NCBI GenBank assembly: GCA_046542255.1
Contig: JBKHBT010000037.1
Coordinates: forward strand, 1 to 30,493
DNA from: JBKHBT01 sp046542255
GTDB lineage: Bacteria > UBP14 > UBA6098 > JBKHBT01
Direction: 5' to 3'
Length of the DNA: 30,493 nt
Of the stretch, positions 8,844 through 16,865 are shown one piece after another. Both the position numbers and the translations under genes were made by a program. How positions within the stretch are numbered: position 1 is the stretch's first letter; each line of letters opens with the position of its first letter. The notes beneath the pieces were generated by a model that ran no database searches, was not told the origin of the DNA, and worked only from the letters and a program-made list of their open reading frames with translations.

Positions 8844-8849
8844 TATAAT
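8844..8849 (+). promoter_or_regulatory. Possible -10 box for the glycosyltransferase gene
   Basis: A perfect TATAAT stands about 72 bases before the proposed TTG start at 8921. The matching -35 is weak: TTGTACA around 8818-8824 would need a 19-base spacer. The surrounding sequence is very AT-rich, so a chance match is possible. Confidence 0.3.
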
Positions 8850-8920
8850 AGAGTTTAAAAATAAATAATTGTTTTTATATGTTTACTTTGTATATTTTTT
8901 ACAAAGAAAGGACGGCGGTT

Positions 8921-10801
8921 TTGAATAAAAAGTGGATTATTTTAATCATTCTGATAGTTAGCTTAGTCTATTTTGCCAATACTTATTTTTACTATCCTTT
9001 TTATTCGGATGATTCTTTTATATCACTTCGTTATGTGGATCGGTTTTTGGATGGCAAAGGCCTTACCTGGAATGACGAAGGCCCTCATGTGGAAGGCTAT
9101 TCCAATTTCCTATGGATGATGCTTATAGCTGCATTCGGATATTTTGGTATTAATCTTGTTTTGATTTCTCGAATCCTGGGAATTTTGTTCTTATATTTGC
9201 CCATTCTAATTTTGATTTACTATTTTGCAATTCGTTCAGGCTACAGCCGGCGTTTGGATATTATTTTTGCAGCTTTGCTTTTCTATGTAGCCACCGGGAC
9301 GACGGGCGTTTGGGCAATTGCCGGCCTTGAACAGCCTCTGGTTGGATTTTTATATGTACTGGTTATTATATTTGGATATGAATATCTTATAAAAAGGGAT
9401 ATACGCAATCTGATTATCCTATCATTTGTATTGGGTTTGCTTTCTATCACCAGAGCCGATGGCCCGATCTTTTCGATAGCTGTAGCTTTTGGTTTTGCTT
9501 TGGCCGAGATAGTCGAAAGAAGGCGAATTCCGGTAAAGGCAATTTTAATACTTGCCATATTCCCGATTCTATTCTATGGCGGACAGATTATATTCAGGAT
9601 TTCATACTATGGGGATTATATTCCCAATACCGCTCTTGTCAAGGTCTCGCCTTCGCTGAATCATGCCTATGATGGCTTCATCTATATAATGAAAGGCCTT
9701 GGAAGCATGGTGCCATTTTCGCTAATAGGTTTAGTGGCTATTTTCTTTATGATAAATACAAAAAAATATCGAAAAAGGGGCCTATATCTTTTTTCGGCTC
9801 TATTTATTTATCTTGCCTATATGGTTTTTATTGGAGGAGATATTTTTCCTGCCTACCGTCATCTTTTGCCTGTCGTGATTATTTTTGCTTTTGCGATAAT
9901 AGATGGTGGTTCTTTGTTACTTGAAAAAATAAGACTCGAGAGCAGGGCAATTGTAATTGCTCTTGCAATAATATTTACATTCTTGATGCTTTCTCTGCAA
10001 TACTATCATTATCAATATGAAAATGCGCGCACAGAAGACTGGGAATGGTACAATAAAAAGCTTGGAATCAAGCTCAAAAACATGAGCGATGACAAAGATG
10101 TATCTCTTGCTATCACTGCCGCGGGAGCTTTGCCATATTATTATGAGAAACCATGCATAGATATGCTTGGATTGAATGACTACTATCTTCCGAGAAACCC
10201 GCCTGAAGATTTCCATGAAGCATGGATCGGTCATGGCCTGGGAAATGGGGGATATATTCTCGACTGTAATCCCGATATGATGGTTTTTGGCGGTGGCGGG
10301 CCACCGATTTTTCGGTCAGCAGAAGAGATGGATACGATGCCGGAATTCCACAGAAAATATATTTATTCATATTTAGATATCGAAGGCGAAAAACGCCATG
10401 CAAGAGTCTATTTCAATAAATACAAAAGCGCACTCGGCATCGAAGTACAAAATAATGTGGTCACAATTCCTATCTATCTGATGCAGAATAATGATTCTAC
10501 AGTAGTATATACGAAAAATAATGGCGATTTGTATGCCATCGCAAAGCCAAATGAGGAGTACCATATCGAATTTGCCTGCGATTATATTCAATGTTGCGAT
10601 AGAAATTGCATGATAGACATCTTCGAAATAGGCTTTGCAAATGATTCACTTCTGAAATCTACTATTAGCAATAAAAATGACACGATAGATATAAAGTTAA
10701 AGAATATTTCCGATAAAAGCCTGGAATTTGGCGATATAATCCTGAGATACAGAAAAACCCAGACAAAGCGCTGTTCCGCATTGTCATACTTTTCAGGCTA
10801 A
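8921..10801 (+). CDS. GT-C family membrane glycosyltransferase (AftB/GT89-like)
   Basis: Integral membrane protein of about 626 residues with a hydrophobic helix at the N-terminus, roughly ten further membrane segments to about residue 370, then a large soluble domain. After the first helix comes SDDSFISLRY with an acidic pair (D30-D31), then GLTWNDEG and VEGYSNFLW. This pattern is typical of AftB-like arabinofuranosyltransferases and related GT-C enzymes that use polyprenyl-linked sugars on the outer face of the inner membrane. The sugar is unknown. The open frame extends back to an ATG at 8879, but that codon lacks a ribosome binding site. The TTG at 8921 has AGAAAGGA eight bases upstream and gives a cleaner start, MNKKWII. 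The last 14 or so residues and the stop codon are contributed by R1 copy 2, so the original C-terminus was probably longer or different. Confidence 0.75.
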   Translation: MNKKWIILIILIVSLVYFANTYFYYPFYSDDSFISLRYVDRFLDGKGLTWNDEGPHVEGYSNFLWMMLIAAFGYFGINLVLISRILGILFLYLPILILIYYFAIRSGYSRRLDIIFAALLFYVATGTTGVWAIAGLEQPLVGFLYVLVIIFGYEYLIKRDIRNLIILSFVLGLLSITRADGPIFSIAVAFGFALAEIVERRRIPVKAILILAIFPILFYGGQIIFRISYYGDYIPNTALVKVSPSLNHAYDGFIYIMKGLGSMVPFSLIGLVAIFFMINTKKYRKRGLYLFSALFIYLAYMVFIGGDIFPAYRHLLPVVIIFAFAIIDGGSLLLEKIRLESRAIVIALAIIFTFLMLSLQYYHYQYENARTEDWEWYNKKLGIKLKNMSDDKDVSLAITAAGALPYYYEKPCIDMLGLNDYYLPRNPPEDFHEAWIGHGLGNGGYILDCNPDMMVFGGGGPPIFRSAEEMDTMPEFHRKYIYSYLDIEGEKRHARVYFNKYKSALGIEVQNNVVTIPIYLMQNNDSTVVYTKNNGDLYAIAKPNEEYHIEFACDYIQCCDRNCMIDIFEIGFANDSLLKSTISNKNDTIDIKLKNISDKSLEFGDIILRYRKTQTKRCSALSYFSG

Positions 10802-10859
10802 AACATCAGTAAAGCCTTTTGGGTATATATATTAAGTATTATATATGGCTTTAAAAGAG
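10754..10859 (+). repeat. R1 structured repeat, copy 2
   Basis: Inverted relative to copy 1; 10778-10842 is identical to the reverse complement of 7036-7100. The GACAAAGC/GCATTGTC hairpin (10762-10769 with 10778-10785) has one mismatch. The outer ACCCA/TGGGT pair (10757-10761 with 10820-10824) is kept even though the spacer inside it differs from copy 1. AAAGCC at 10811-10816 can also pair with GGCTTT near 10847. The glycosyltransferase frame runs into it and stops at the TAA at 10799-10801. Confidence 0.85.
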
Positions 10860-10996
10860 AATAGCGATAAGTCGAAATAAATATCGATTTACAAAAATAG
10901 TTTTTAGAAATCTCTTTCTTTTATGTTTAGCTTTTTGTAAATTATAATGAAAGACATTGATAATACTATATATAGGAATTTTGCGAAAGGAAAACG

Positions 10997-11929
10997 ATGC
11001 GACTTCGCGATTATGCCAAGCTTCCAAAAGATGAATTAATAGAAAGAATCAAAAATGCTAAGAAAGAAAAAAACATTTTAATTATTGCCCATAATTATTG
11101 CCGGCCAGAAGTTCAGGCAATTGCCGATTACAAAGGAGACTCATTGGGATTGTCGCGCATCGCCAGAGATGCCAAGGAGCCTATTATTCTATTTGCCGGC
11201 GTGCTCTTTATGGCCGAAACCGCAAAAATCCTTTCACCAGAGAAGACCATACTGGTGCCGGATATTCAGGGAACATGCCCGCTTGCAGCCGATGCAGCAT
11301 ATTCTGATGTGGTGAAGATGAAAGAGAAATATCCCGATGCTCATTTTGTTACTTATGTCAATTCATCTGCCGAAACCAAATCTTTATCCGATATTTGCTG
11401 TACATCTTCCAATGCTGTAGCTGTGGTTAAATCTTTGCCCGAAGGCAAAATCGTATTTCTGCCAGATAAGAATCTTGGCTCCTATGCACGCGAAAAATCC
11501 GGTCGTGATATCGAACTTTGGGATGGCAAATGCTATGTACATGCCATGATTTCACCATCATCGATCGATAAGGCCAAAGAGAAATATCCCAATGCTACTG
11601 TTATGGTCCATCCAGAATGCCCGCCGTCTGTTACAGAAAAGGCCGATGTTATTGGCTCGACAGGCGATATGCTAAAATATGCTCGAGCTCATCCCGATGA
11701 GACGATAATTCTCGGAACCGAGGTGGGCATGGTAGATAGGATTAAATCAGAAGTTCCCGATATCGATATACATCCATTGGAACATTCTGCTGTTTGTGCT
11801 AATATGAAATTAAATACACTTCCGAAAATCTGCCGAAGCGTCGAAGAGCTGGTTTATGAGGTGGAGGTCGAAGAGGATATTATTAAAGATGCAAAACAGG
11901 CTCTCGAAAAAATGGTTTCTATTGGTTGA
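10997..11929 (+). CDS. nadA: Quinolinate synthase
   Basis: NadA condenses iminoaspartate with dihydroxyacetone phosphate to form quinolinate in de novo NAD synthesis, using an oxygen-sensitive [4Fe-4S] cluster. At 310 residues it is the short form found in many anaerobes. The three cluster cysteines can be placed: C94 in QGTCPLAA, C179 in GKCYVH and C267 in CANMK. Catalytic residues visible are H182, H205 and E207 (HPECP), plus HNYCRPEVQ near 32 and DSLGLSR near 48. A proline often present in HNYxxPE is kept, but the residue after Tyr is Cys here. AAAGGA five bases before ATG is a good ribosome binding site. The partners nadB and nadC are not next to it. It may be read with the downstream FG-GAP gene, which starts 24 bases after its stop. 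Confidence 0.95.
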   Translation: MRLRDYAKLPKDELIERIKNAKKEKNILIIAHNYCRPEVQAIADYKGDSLGLSRIARDAKEPIILFAGVLFMAETAKILSPEKTILVPDIQGTCPLAADAAYSDVVKMKEKYPDAHFVTYVNSSAETKSLSDICCTSSNAVAVVKSLPEGKIVFLPDKNLGSYAREKSGRDIELWDGKCYVHAMISPSSIDKAKEKYPNATVMVHPECPPSVTEKADVIGSTGDMLKYARAHPDETIILGTEVGMVDRIKSEVPDIDIHPLEHSAVCANMKLNTLPKICRSVEELVYEVEVEEDIIKDAKQALEKMVSIG

Positions 11930-11952
11930 TAAATTAATAAAGAAAAGAGAAT

Positions 11953-14472
11953 ATGCATAAAATATTGATGGTCATAGTAATTGCTTGCTCGATTTTTTCA
12001 CAGAGCGAAATAGAGCCATTTACAGAAATTCTGGCTCCCGAAGAGGGTGGATGGTTCGGTTGGTCGATTGCATCATTAGATTATAATGGTGATGGTACAA
12101 ATGACCTTATCGTCGGCGCTCCGCTTCTTCGTGATTCATTAGGAGGTCGCTATCGTGGCGCGATTTATTTCTACAATGGCGAAACCGATATGGAAAGCCC
12201 GGAAATGACTATCCGCGGTTTTACAGAAAGCGAGCAACTGGGAATAACAATAGAAAATGCCGGCGATATTAATTCCGATGGCTGGGATGATCTGCTGGTC
12301 GGGGCTAATGTTACATCCGATGTTGGAAGTGCATATATTTTCTTCTGCGGCCCAGAATTCGATGAATACTATGATTTGCAGACACATGGCGAAAGTTATG
12401 TCGATAATTACGGCTATAGCGGAACCGGCCTCGGCGACATTAATCTCGATGGCCATGACGATTTCATGGTTGGCGCTTTGTATAATGATGCCAGAGGCAA
12501 TCGAACAGGGCGCGCATATCTATATTTCGGAGGGCCAGATCTCGATAGCATACCGGATATGATTTTTACTGGATTGGATTCCCTCGATGATTTCGCCACA
12601 TCGATGGATGGCGGTAGATATGATTTCAATAATGATGGTGGCAATGATTTTCTTATCGGCGCTGTACAGGCGGGAAGCTATAGGACAAGCCCGGGCGAAG
12701 CATACTGCTTTTTCGGTGGCGAGATGCTCGATACATTGGTCGATGTATTCACACGAGGCGAGAATCCCACGGATTTCTATGGCAGTTCGGTGGCTTTTAT
12801 TGGCGATGCCAATGATGATGGCTATGATGATTTTGCCATTGGCTCATACCATAATTCCACTGCTGCCGAAGATGCCGGCCGGGTTTACATATATTATGGC
12901 GGCGAAAGCCATGATGGAGAACCAGACCTTATTATATCTGGCAGGTATGAAGAAAATATCGGAGGCGAGGTGGCATCTGCTGGCGATATAAATGGCGATG
13001 GATACGATGACCTTGCCATAAGCAATGATTATCCGCCGATGGATTATCCCGATTCCGGGCGCGGAGCTATAATGATTCATCTTGGCGGAATCGAAATTCT
13101 GCCAGAACCAAGCTATTTTATGGCCGGTGAATATCCTACCGATGCATTTGGTTGGAGCATGATCGCAACCGATGACTTAAATGGCGATGATATTGGTGAT
13201 TTCGTAATAAGCGCACCACGTGCGAATGAAAGAAGCGGCAAAATCTATATCTATGCTGGATGGCAACCGCCGATTAGAACATATTCATGGCCTCTGGATA
13301 TCAAAACCGGAAGCCTTGACAATCAGGTTTTGATTATTGGGCAGGATACTCTGGCAAGCGCAGGACTCGAAGAAGGCCTCGATATAGTCAGATTACCGGT
13401 GCCGCCGGGCAAAACAGATGCCGGAATCTTGCCAAATGACTCCATTCCCGATTATATCGAATATCTTCGAAGGGATTATAGAAGCGATGAAAGTAATAAT
13501 ATCATCTGGCACATCGATGTAAATTCATTCGGAGCAACTTCAATATCATGGAATAGTGAAATTTTGCCACCGGGAATATTTCTTCTGGAAAATGTTGTCG
13601 ATATGAAATCAATCGATAATACGATATTCAATGCGCCGCGAGAGCTGGATGTCCATTTTGTCTGGACTCCGGCAAATTTCACTACAATAGATTATTCTCC
13701 TGGATGGAATTTGATAAGTCTCCCTGGATATCCTGTGGAATACGATACTGAAATAACGCTGGGTGAAAATGCCTGGTTTTTCGATTCGGAAGATAATATC
13801 TACTATCATCCAACATTGATTCAGACCGGCTTTGGCGCTTTTGTATATTCCACCGATAGCATTAGCATTACCGTGCCGTTATTTAATCATCGCGAGCCAT
13901 TTAGACGTGTCCTAAGGCGCGGCTGGAATATCATTGCGGCTCCTTCGGATACTGTATCTGTCGAAAGCATATCCACTTTACCTGATGGTGTAATAGTGCC
14001 TTCATCCATATATGGTTTCGACACAGAATCGGGACTTTATACCGCTGCTGAAGAGCTGGTGCCCGGCAAGGGCTATTTCATGTTGATTGCCGAGGACTGT
14101 ACTCTCGATACAGGCGCAGAGTCATCATTTTACAAGCGGGGGCGGCAAGAGCTGTCGCAGGCACATGAAAAAGCTATCGATGAATTCGGCTATTATCCGC
14201 CTTCGGTGCCTTTTGTACAGGAACCTGATATCGAGCAGAATAACCCCAGCGATTTCATCGATATTTATCCCAATCCATGCCGCGATAGATTAAATATCGA
14301 GACCGAAGAATCGGGATTTGCAATTTATGATATCGAAGGCCGCAGGATGTTCTCTTCGAGATTTGCTGGCAGCATTTCATTGGATGTAAAAGACTGGCCG
14401 GCTGGAATATATTCATTGAAACTCAATAATGACTTATCCAGAACTTATCGCAGGATATTTATAGTTCATTAG
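11953..14472 (+). CDS. Secreted FG-GAP beta-propeller protein with T9SS sorting domain
   Basis: 839-residue exported protein. A signal peptide occupies about residues 1-18. Seven FG-GAP (integrin-alpha-like) repeats follow, each with a calcium-binding D-x-N-x-DG-x-x-D loop: around 43, 105, 162, 224, 285, 345 and 408. The spacing is about 60 residues, which makes a complete seven-bladed propeller. Residues 555-715 hold two copies of a beta domain starting GWNLISLPG and GWNIIAAPS, each ending in a G-x-G-x-F pattern, a domain often seen in surface proteins of FCB bacteria. The last 75 residues are a type A T9SS tail (IDIYPNP, FAIYDIEGRRM, WPAGIYSLKL). A role in surface adhesion or matrix binding is likely but unproven. 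AAAGAAAAGAG precedes the ATG. Confidence 0.85.
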   Translation: MHKILMVIVIACSIFSQSEIEPFTEILAPEEGGWFGWSIASLDYNGDGTNDLIVGAPLLRDSLGGRYRGAIYFYNGETDMESPEMTIRGFTESEQLGITIENAGDINSDGWDDLLVGANVTSDVGSAYIFFCGPEFDEYYDLQTHGESYVDNYGYSGTGLGDINLDGHDDFMVGALYNDARGNRTGRAYLYFGGPDLDSIPDMIFTGLDSLDDFATSMDGGRYDFNNDGGNDFLIGAVQAGSYRTSPGEAYCFFGGEMLDTLVDVFTRGENPTDFYGSSVAFIGDANDDGYDDFAIGSYHNSTAAEDAGRVYIYYGGESHDGEPDLIISGRYEENIGGEVASAGDINGDGYDDLAISNDYPPMDYPDSGRGAIMIHLGGIEILPEPSYFMAGEYPTDAFGWSMIATDDLNGDDIGDFVISAPRANERSGKIYIYAGWQPPIRTYSWPLDIKTGSLDNQVLIIGQDTLASAGLEEGLDIVRLPVPPGKTDAGILPNDSIPDYIEYLRRDYRSDESNNIIWHIDVNSFGATSISWNSEILPPGIFLLENVVDMKSIDNTIFNAPRELDVHFVWTPANFTTIDYSPGWNLISLPGYPVEYDTEITLGENAWFFDSEDNIYYHPTLIQTGFGAFVYSTDSISITVPLFNHREPFRRVLRRGWNIIAAPSDTVSVESISTLPDGVIVPSSIYGFDTESGLYTAAEELVPGKGYFMLIAEDCTLDTGAESSFYKRGRQELSQAHEKAIDEFGYYPPSVPFVQEPDIEQNNPSDFIDIYPNPCRDRLNIETEESGFAIYDIEGRRMFSSRFAGSISLDVKDWPAGIYSLKLNNDLSRTYRRIFIVH

Positions 14473-14618
14473 GAACTCAATTTTTGAGAATGTTATTTCC
14501 GGCTATCGAGCCATTTCTTGAGAGATTCGATTCTTTGGAAAATGGATAATGATGTAAAGAAAGTCATATTGTTCTGGAACTCCCATCATTCGGCTATTCT
14601 GGTCGTATTCCAGCCTCT

Positions 14619-14704
14619 CCCGAAGCTCGCTTCGTTTCAATTCTTTCTAAAGCCTTTAAAAAGCGAATCTTCCCAACGAATATGAAAGTACAAGTTCGTT
14701 TACT
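14619..14704 (-). repeat. R2 dispersed repeat, copy A
   Basis: Reverse complement is related to 30353-30466. Shared blocks, in order on the minus strand, are GTAAAC, an ACTTT(T/C)AT stretch, CGTTG-G-AAG, GGCTTTAGAAAGAAT and a closing CGAAGC-type palindrome. The palindrome here is CGAAGC-TC-GCTTCG at 14621-14634. Copy A lacks the long hairpin that copy B has in its middle. Confidence 0.6.
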
Positions 14705-14736
14705 ATAGATAATTCTAATATTTATTAAGATATAAT

Positions 14737-14782
14737 CAACGCGGAGCGTTGGGATTTTTGCATTCCACGCAGAGCGATGGAA
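14737..14782. repeat. Two adjacent GC-RGA-GC mini-hairpins
   Basis: CAACGC-GGA-GCGTTG at 14737-14751 is a perfect six-base-pair hairpin with a three-base loop. TTCCACGC-AGA-GCG(A)TGGAA at 14763-14782 is an eight-pair hairpin with one bulged base. Both share the GC-RGA-GC centre with the hairpins at 30379-30493 but have different arms. Confidence 0.65.
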
Positions 14783-14913
14783 CAAGGGATGTTCGCCTTT
14801 GTCTTGTGGACAAAGTGATTGACATGGATAAATTGCTGATATTAGAAATAATAGAATTTATGTTCAGATCCGCACTTTTGTTCGAAGTTTACACCGAAGT
14901 CAAAAAATACATC

Positions 14914-14941
14914 TTGAAATATAATAATTATTCTATATATT
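14914..14941 (+). promoter_or_regulatory. Sigma-70-type promoter of the SRP RNA
   Basis: TTGAAA at 14914-14919 and TATATT at 14936-14941 are 16 bases apart. The predicted transcription start, seven bases after the -10 box, falls at 14948, where the RNA's closing stem begins. The agreement with an independently placed RNA end supports the call. Confidence 0.6.
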
Positions 14942-14947
14942 ATCATT

Positions 14948-15218
14948 GGTCGCGATAGGCGGGGAGCTACCGGTTCTCTTTACCCGAAATCCGGTATATG
15001 CGGGGCTGAATGCCCCATGAGAGCCACCTGCCCCGGCCGGTTTTACATACGTGCGTGTCGACGCCAGGGTCCTGTGCGGCGAGACCACTCCGAATCCCGT
15101 CAGGTCCGGAAGGAAGCAGCGGTACGAGTCAGGTCTCGGGTGTTACAGGGTAGCCCCGGCTGAGCGTTTCGGTGTAAAACCCAAGGGCGTAAGGAGCACG
15201 AATGGGGCTTCGCGACAG
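14948..15218 (+). ncRNA. ffs: Large bacterial SRP RNA (4.5S-like S domain plus 5' Alu-type domain)
   Basis: The RNA of the signal recognition particle, which with Ffh targets nascent membrane and secreted proteins. The universal apical motif CAGGTCCGGAAGGAAGCAGC is at 15101-15120: a GGAA tetraloop on TCC/GGA with the asymmetric loop bases that bind the Ffh M domain. Outward from it, GAGACC 15081-15086 pairs with GGTCTC 15132-15137, CCTGT 15071-15075 with ACAGG 15145-15149, and GGTTTTACA 15039-15047 with TGTAAAACC 15173-15181. The ends close by GTCGCGA 14949-14955 with TCGCGAC 15210-15216. The 5' part contains two hairpins (TACCGG/CCGGTA at 14968-14996, GGGGC/GCCCC at 15002-15016), as in the Alu domain of Gram-positive and thermophile SRP RNAs. 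Length is about 270 nt, unlike the 110-nt 4.5S RNA of most diderms. Confidence 0.93.
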
Positions 15219-15262
15219 ATTTTGGCTAATAATGTTTTAAATTTATCTAAAAAAGAGGCAAA

Positions 15263-15922
15263 ATGGAACAAGATTTAACACAGCCAGGTGCAGCTCAGCA
15301 ACCGAAAAAGAAAAAGATGAACGGTTGTCTTCTGGCATTTCTGATTTTTCTTGGATTGCTAATAATTGGCGGCGGAATCGCCGGATATTTCATCTACAAA
15401 GGATTTAGTAGCGTCAAAAACAAATTCGTCGAAGAATTCGCTGAAGACTATGAATCACACTCAGGCCAGGCCATGACCATCGGCGAGCAATCTGGCGACC
15501 ATCTGTATTTCGCACAGACTGTTACAATAGAAGGCAAAAATGACGGCAATCTGGCATTTTTGGTACAAAATGCTAAAATCGAAGCAGATGTTACCGGAGA
15601 TATAGCAGCTACATCGCAGACCTTGACTGTCGAACAGGGAGTCAGAGTCGATGGCAATATTCATTTTATTGGCCAATCCCTATTTATTAAAGGATATGTT
15701 GGTGGCAAAATTTCAGGTAGTGCACAGGTAATCAATATCAGAGAAGATTTGATTCCAAATGTCGATTTGGAATATCAGAGCCTTAATAAAATACCTGCAC
15801 CGAAAAATTTAGAACAAGAGCCTCAGGATTCTACAGCAGTTGCCGATTCCATCGAGAATTTAGAAGATGCCGATATAGCCGATACTGAAATGACACAGGA
15901 TTCGGAAGGAGAGGCCGAATAA
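15263..15922 (+). CDS. Membrane-anchored bactofilin-like (polymer-forming) protein
   Basis: 219-residue protein. A charged N-terminus (KKKK at 15-18) precedes one transmembrane helix at about 21-46, predicted N-in. Residues 70-160 are made of short alternating hydrophobic/glycine repeats (DGNLAFLVQNAKI, VTGDIAATSQTLTV, VDGNIHFIGQSLFI, GGKISGSAQVINI). These should wind into a right-handed beta-helix like bactofilins (DUF583). The last 60 residues are acidic and disordered. Typical bactofilins lack a membrane segment and are cytoplasmic; here the helix sits on the outer side of the inner membrane, if the orientation is right. It follows the SRP RNA by 45 bases with AAAGAGG six bases before ATG, and it heads a run of three envelope genes. 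Confidence 0.65.
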   Translation: MEQDLTQPGAAQQPKKKKMNGCLLAFLIFLGLLIIGGGIAGYFIYKGFSSVKNKFVEEFAEDYESHSGQAMTIGEQSGDHLYFAQTVTIEGKNDGNLAFLVQNAKIEADVTGDIAATSQTLTVEQGVRVDGNIHFIGQSLFIKGYVGGKISGSAQVINIREDLIPNVDLEYQSLNKIPAPKNLEQEPQDSTAVADSIENLEDADIADTEMTQDSEGEAE

Positions 15923-15971
15923 TAGTCTTTCTACTTAACAATGGTTCGCAGGCAAAAGGATGGGGGAAAAG

Positions 15972-16853
15972 ATGAAAAGAACTATTCTTATTACTATTTT
16001 AATTGTAATTTCTAGCATCTTGTATTCTGCCGACAATATATACTCTTCAGCATATCTTATGCAGCCTTTATCCAGCGAGTTGGATGCTATCGGTGGCGTG
16101 AGTAATTCACTTCCTTTGGGAATCTTAGCTTCCGGGCAAAATCCTGCGATAGAGGATAGCTCTGGCCAATTTTCATTTGCCCTCTCACAGGCATTCGGCA
16201 TTCAGGACACAAGGCAAAATGCAATTGCTGCTGGCATAAATCATGGCATTTGGGAGAGCAGGATATATGGTTTCTATGGCGCTGTCGAGGATATCCAGGC
16301 GCGAAGCAAACCGACCGAAGAGCCGGATTACCTATTTACTGCAAGGCAGATGTTCCTCGGACTTAATCTAAATGCCGAAGTTAGCGAATATCTGACTGCC
16401 GGCGCTGGAATGAAAATCATAAATGAGACAATAGACCTGGATGAAATGAATGCAATCGCATACGATTTCGGTGTAGTTGGAAAGTTCTATGGATTTAATC
16501 TGGGGCTTTCTGTCAGGAATCTTGGCAAAACAGTCAAATTTCGAGAAATTTTATATGAGCTGCCGCTTACCTATTCGGCCGGCCTTTCGAGAAATTGGCG
16601 ATTCATCACAGCGGAGCTTTACTATAATAAACCCGACCTTCTCGCTGCAGATTATGGCATAGGCACACAATTCGATATTAATAAATGGCTTACCCTTCGT
16701 TCTGGAATTCGCCTAAACCACGATTCCCGGCTATTTTCCGCTGGCGCTACCTTTAACTATGAAGGCTTTAGTTTATCCTATGGCTTTGCACCATTTAAGA
16801 ATGATCTCGGAGTCAGGCATTCTATCGGCCTATCTTATGGAATTATAAACTAA
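15972..16853 (+). CDS. PorV/PorQ-like outer-membrane beta-barrel protein
   Basis: Predicted 293-residue outer-membrane protein with a signal peptide ending near ILYSADN. After it comes a segment like the PorV/PorQ family start (LDAIGGVSNSLPLGILASGQNPA, quoted here in two parts as LDAIGGVSNSLP and LGILASGQNPA). The rest alternates aromatic and small residues in amphipathic strands and ends in SIGLSYGI, as barrel proteins do. In Bacteroidota, PorV and PorQ are T9SS components that shuttle cargo to the sortase. With two T9SS cargo proteins within 9 kb, a secretion role is plausible but unproven. An ATG at 15960 in the same frame has a badly placed purine stretch. The ATG at 15972 has GGGGGAAAAG directly upstream and gives MKRTILITIL, so I use it. 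Confidence 0.65.
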   Translation: MKRTILITILIVISSILYSADNIYSSAYLMQPLSSELDAIGGVSNSLPLGILASGQNPAIEDSSGQFSFALSQAFGIQDTRQNAIAAGINHGIWESRIYGFYGAVEDIQARSKPTEEPDYLFTARQMFLGLNLNAEVSEYLTAGAGMKIINETIDLDEMNAIAYDFGVVGKFYGFNLGLSVRNLGKTVKFREILYELPLTYSAGLSRNWRFITAELYYNKPDLLAADYGIGTQFDINKWLTLRSGIRLNHDSRLFSAGATFNYEGFSLSYGFAPFKNDLGVRHSIGLSYGIIN

Positions 16854-16865
16854 TTGCAAATCACG

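Larger units (their letters stand above)
14473..14947. other. Gene-free stretch with palindromic repeats and the SRP RNA promoter
   Basis: 475 bases without a supported gene. 14473-14618 shows nothing I can name. 14619-14704 is a repeat shared with the end of the window, 14737-14782 holds two short hairpins, and 14914-14941 is the SRP RNA promoter. A 69-codon open frame from 14749 crosses the promoter and runs into the RNA and is not believed. Confidence 0.7.

Noticed and set aside
10802..10996. NAD-dependent operator upstream of nadA
   Set aside because: No clear palindrome matching known NAD regulators; the visible symmetry belongs to R1.
14749..14958. 69-residue open frame before the SRP RNA
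   Set aside because: Begins inside a palindrome, spans the SRP RNA promoter and ends in the RNA; no ribosome binding site.
15051..15278. 75-residue open frame from 15051
   Set aside because: Lies in the SRP RNA, including its universally conserved apical motif, and overlaps the next gene's start.
16611..16625. GCGGAGC inside the PorV/PorQ-like gene as another mini-hairpin
   Set aside because: Flanks are not complementary beyond one base; it is ordinary coding sequence.
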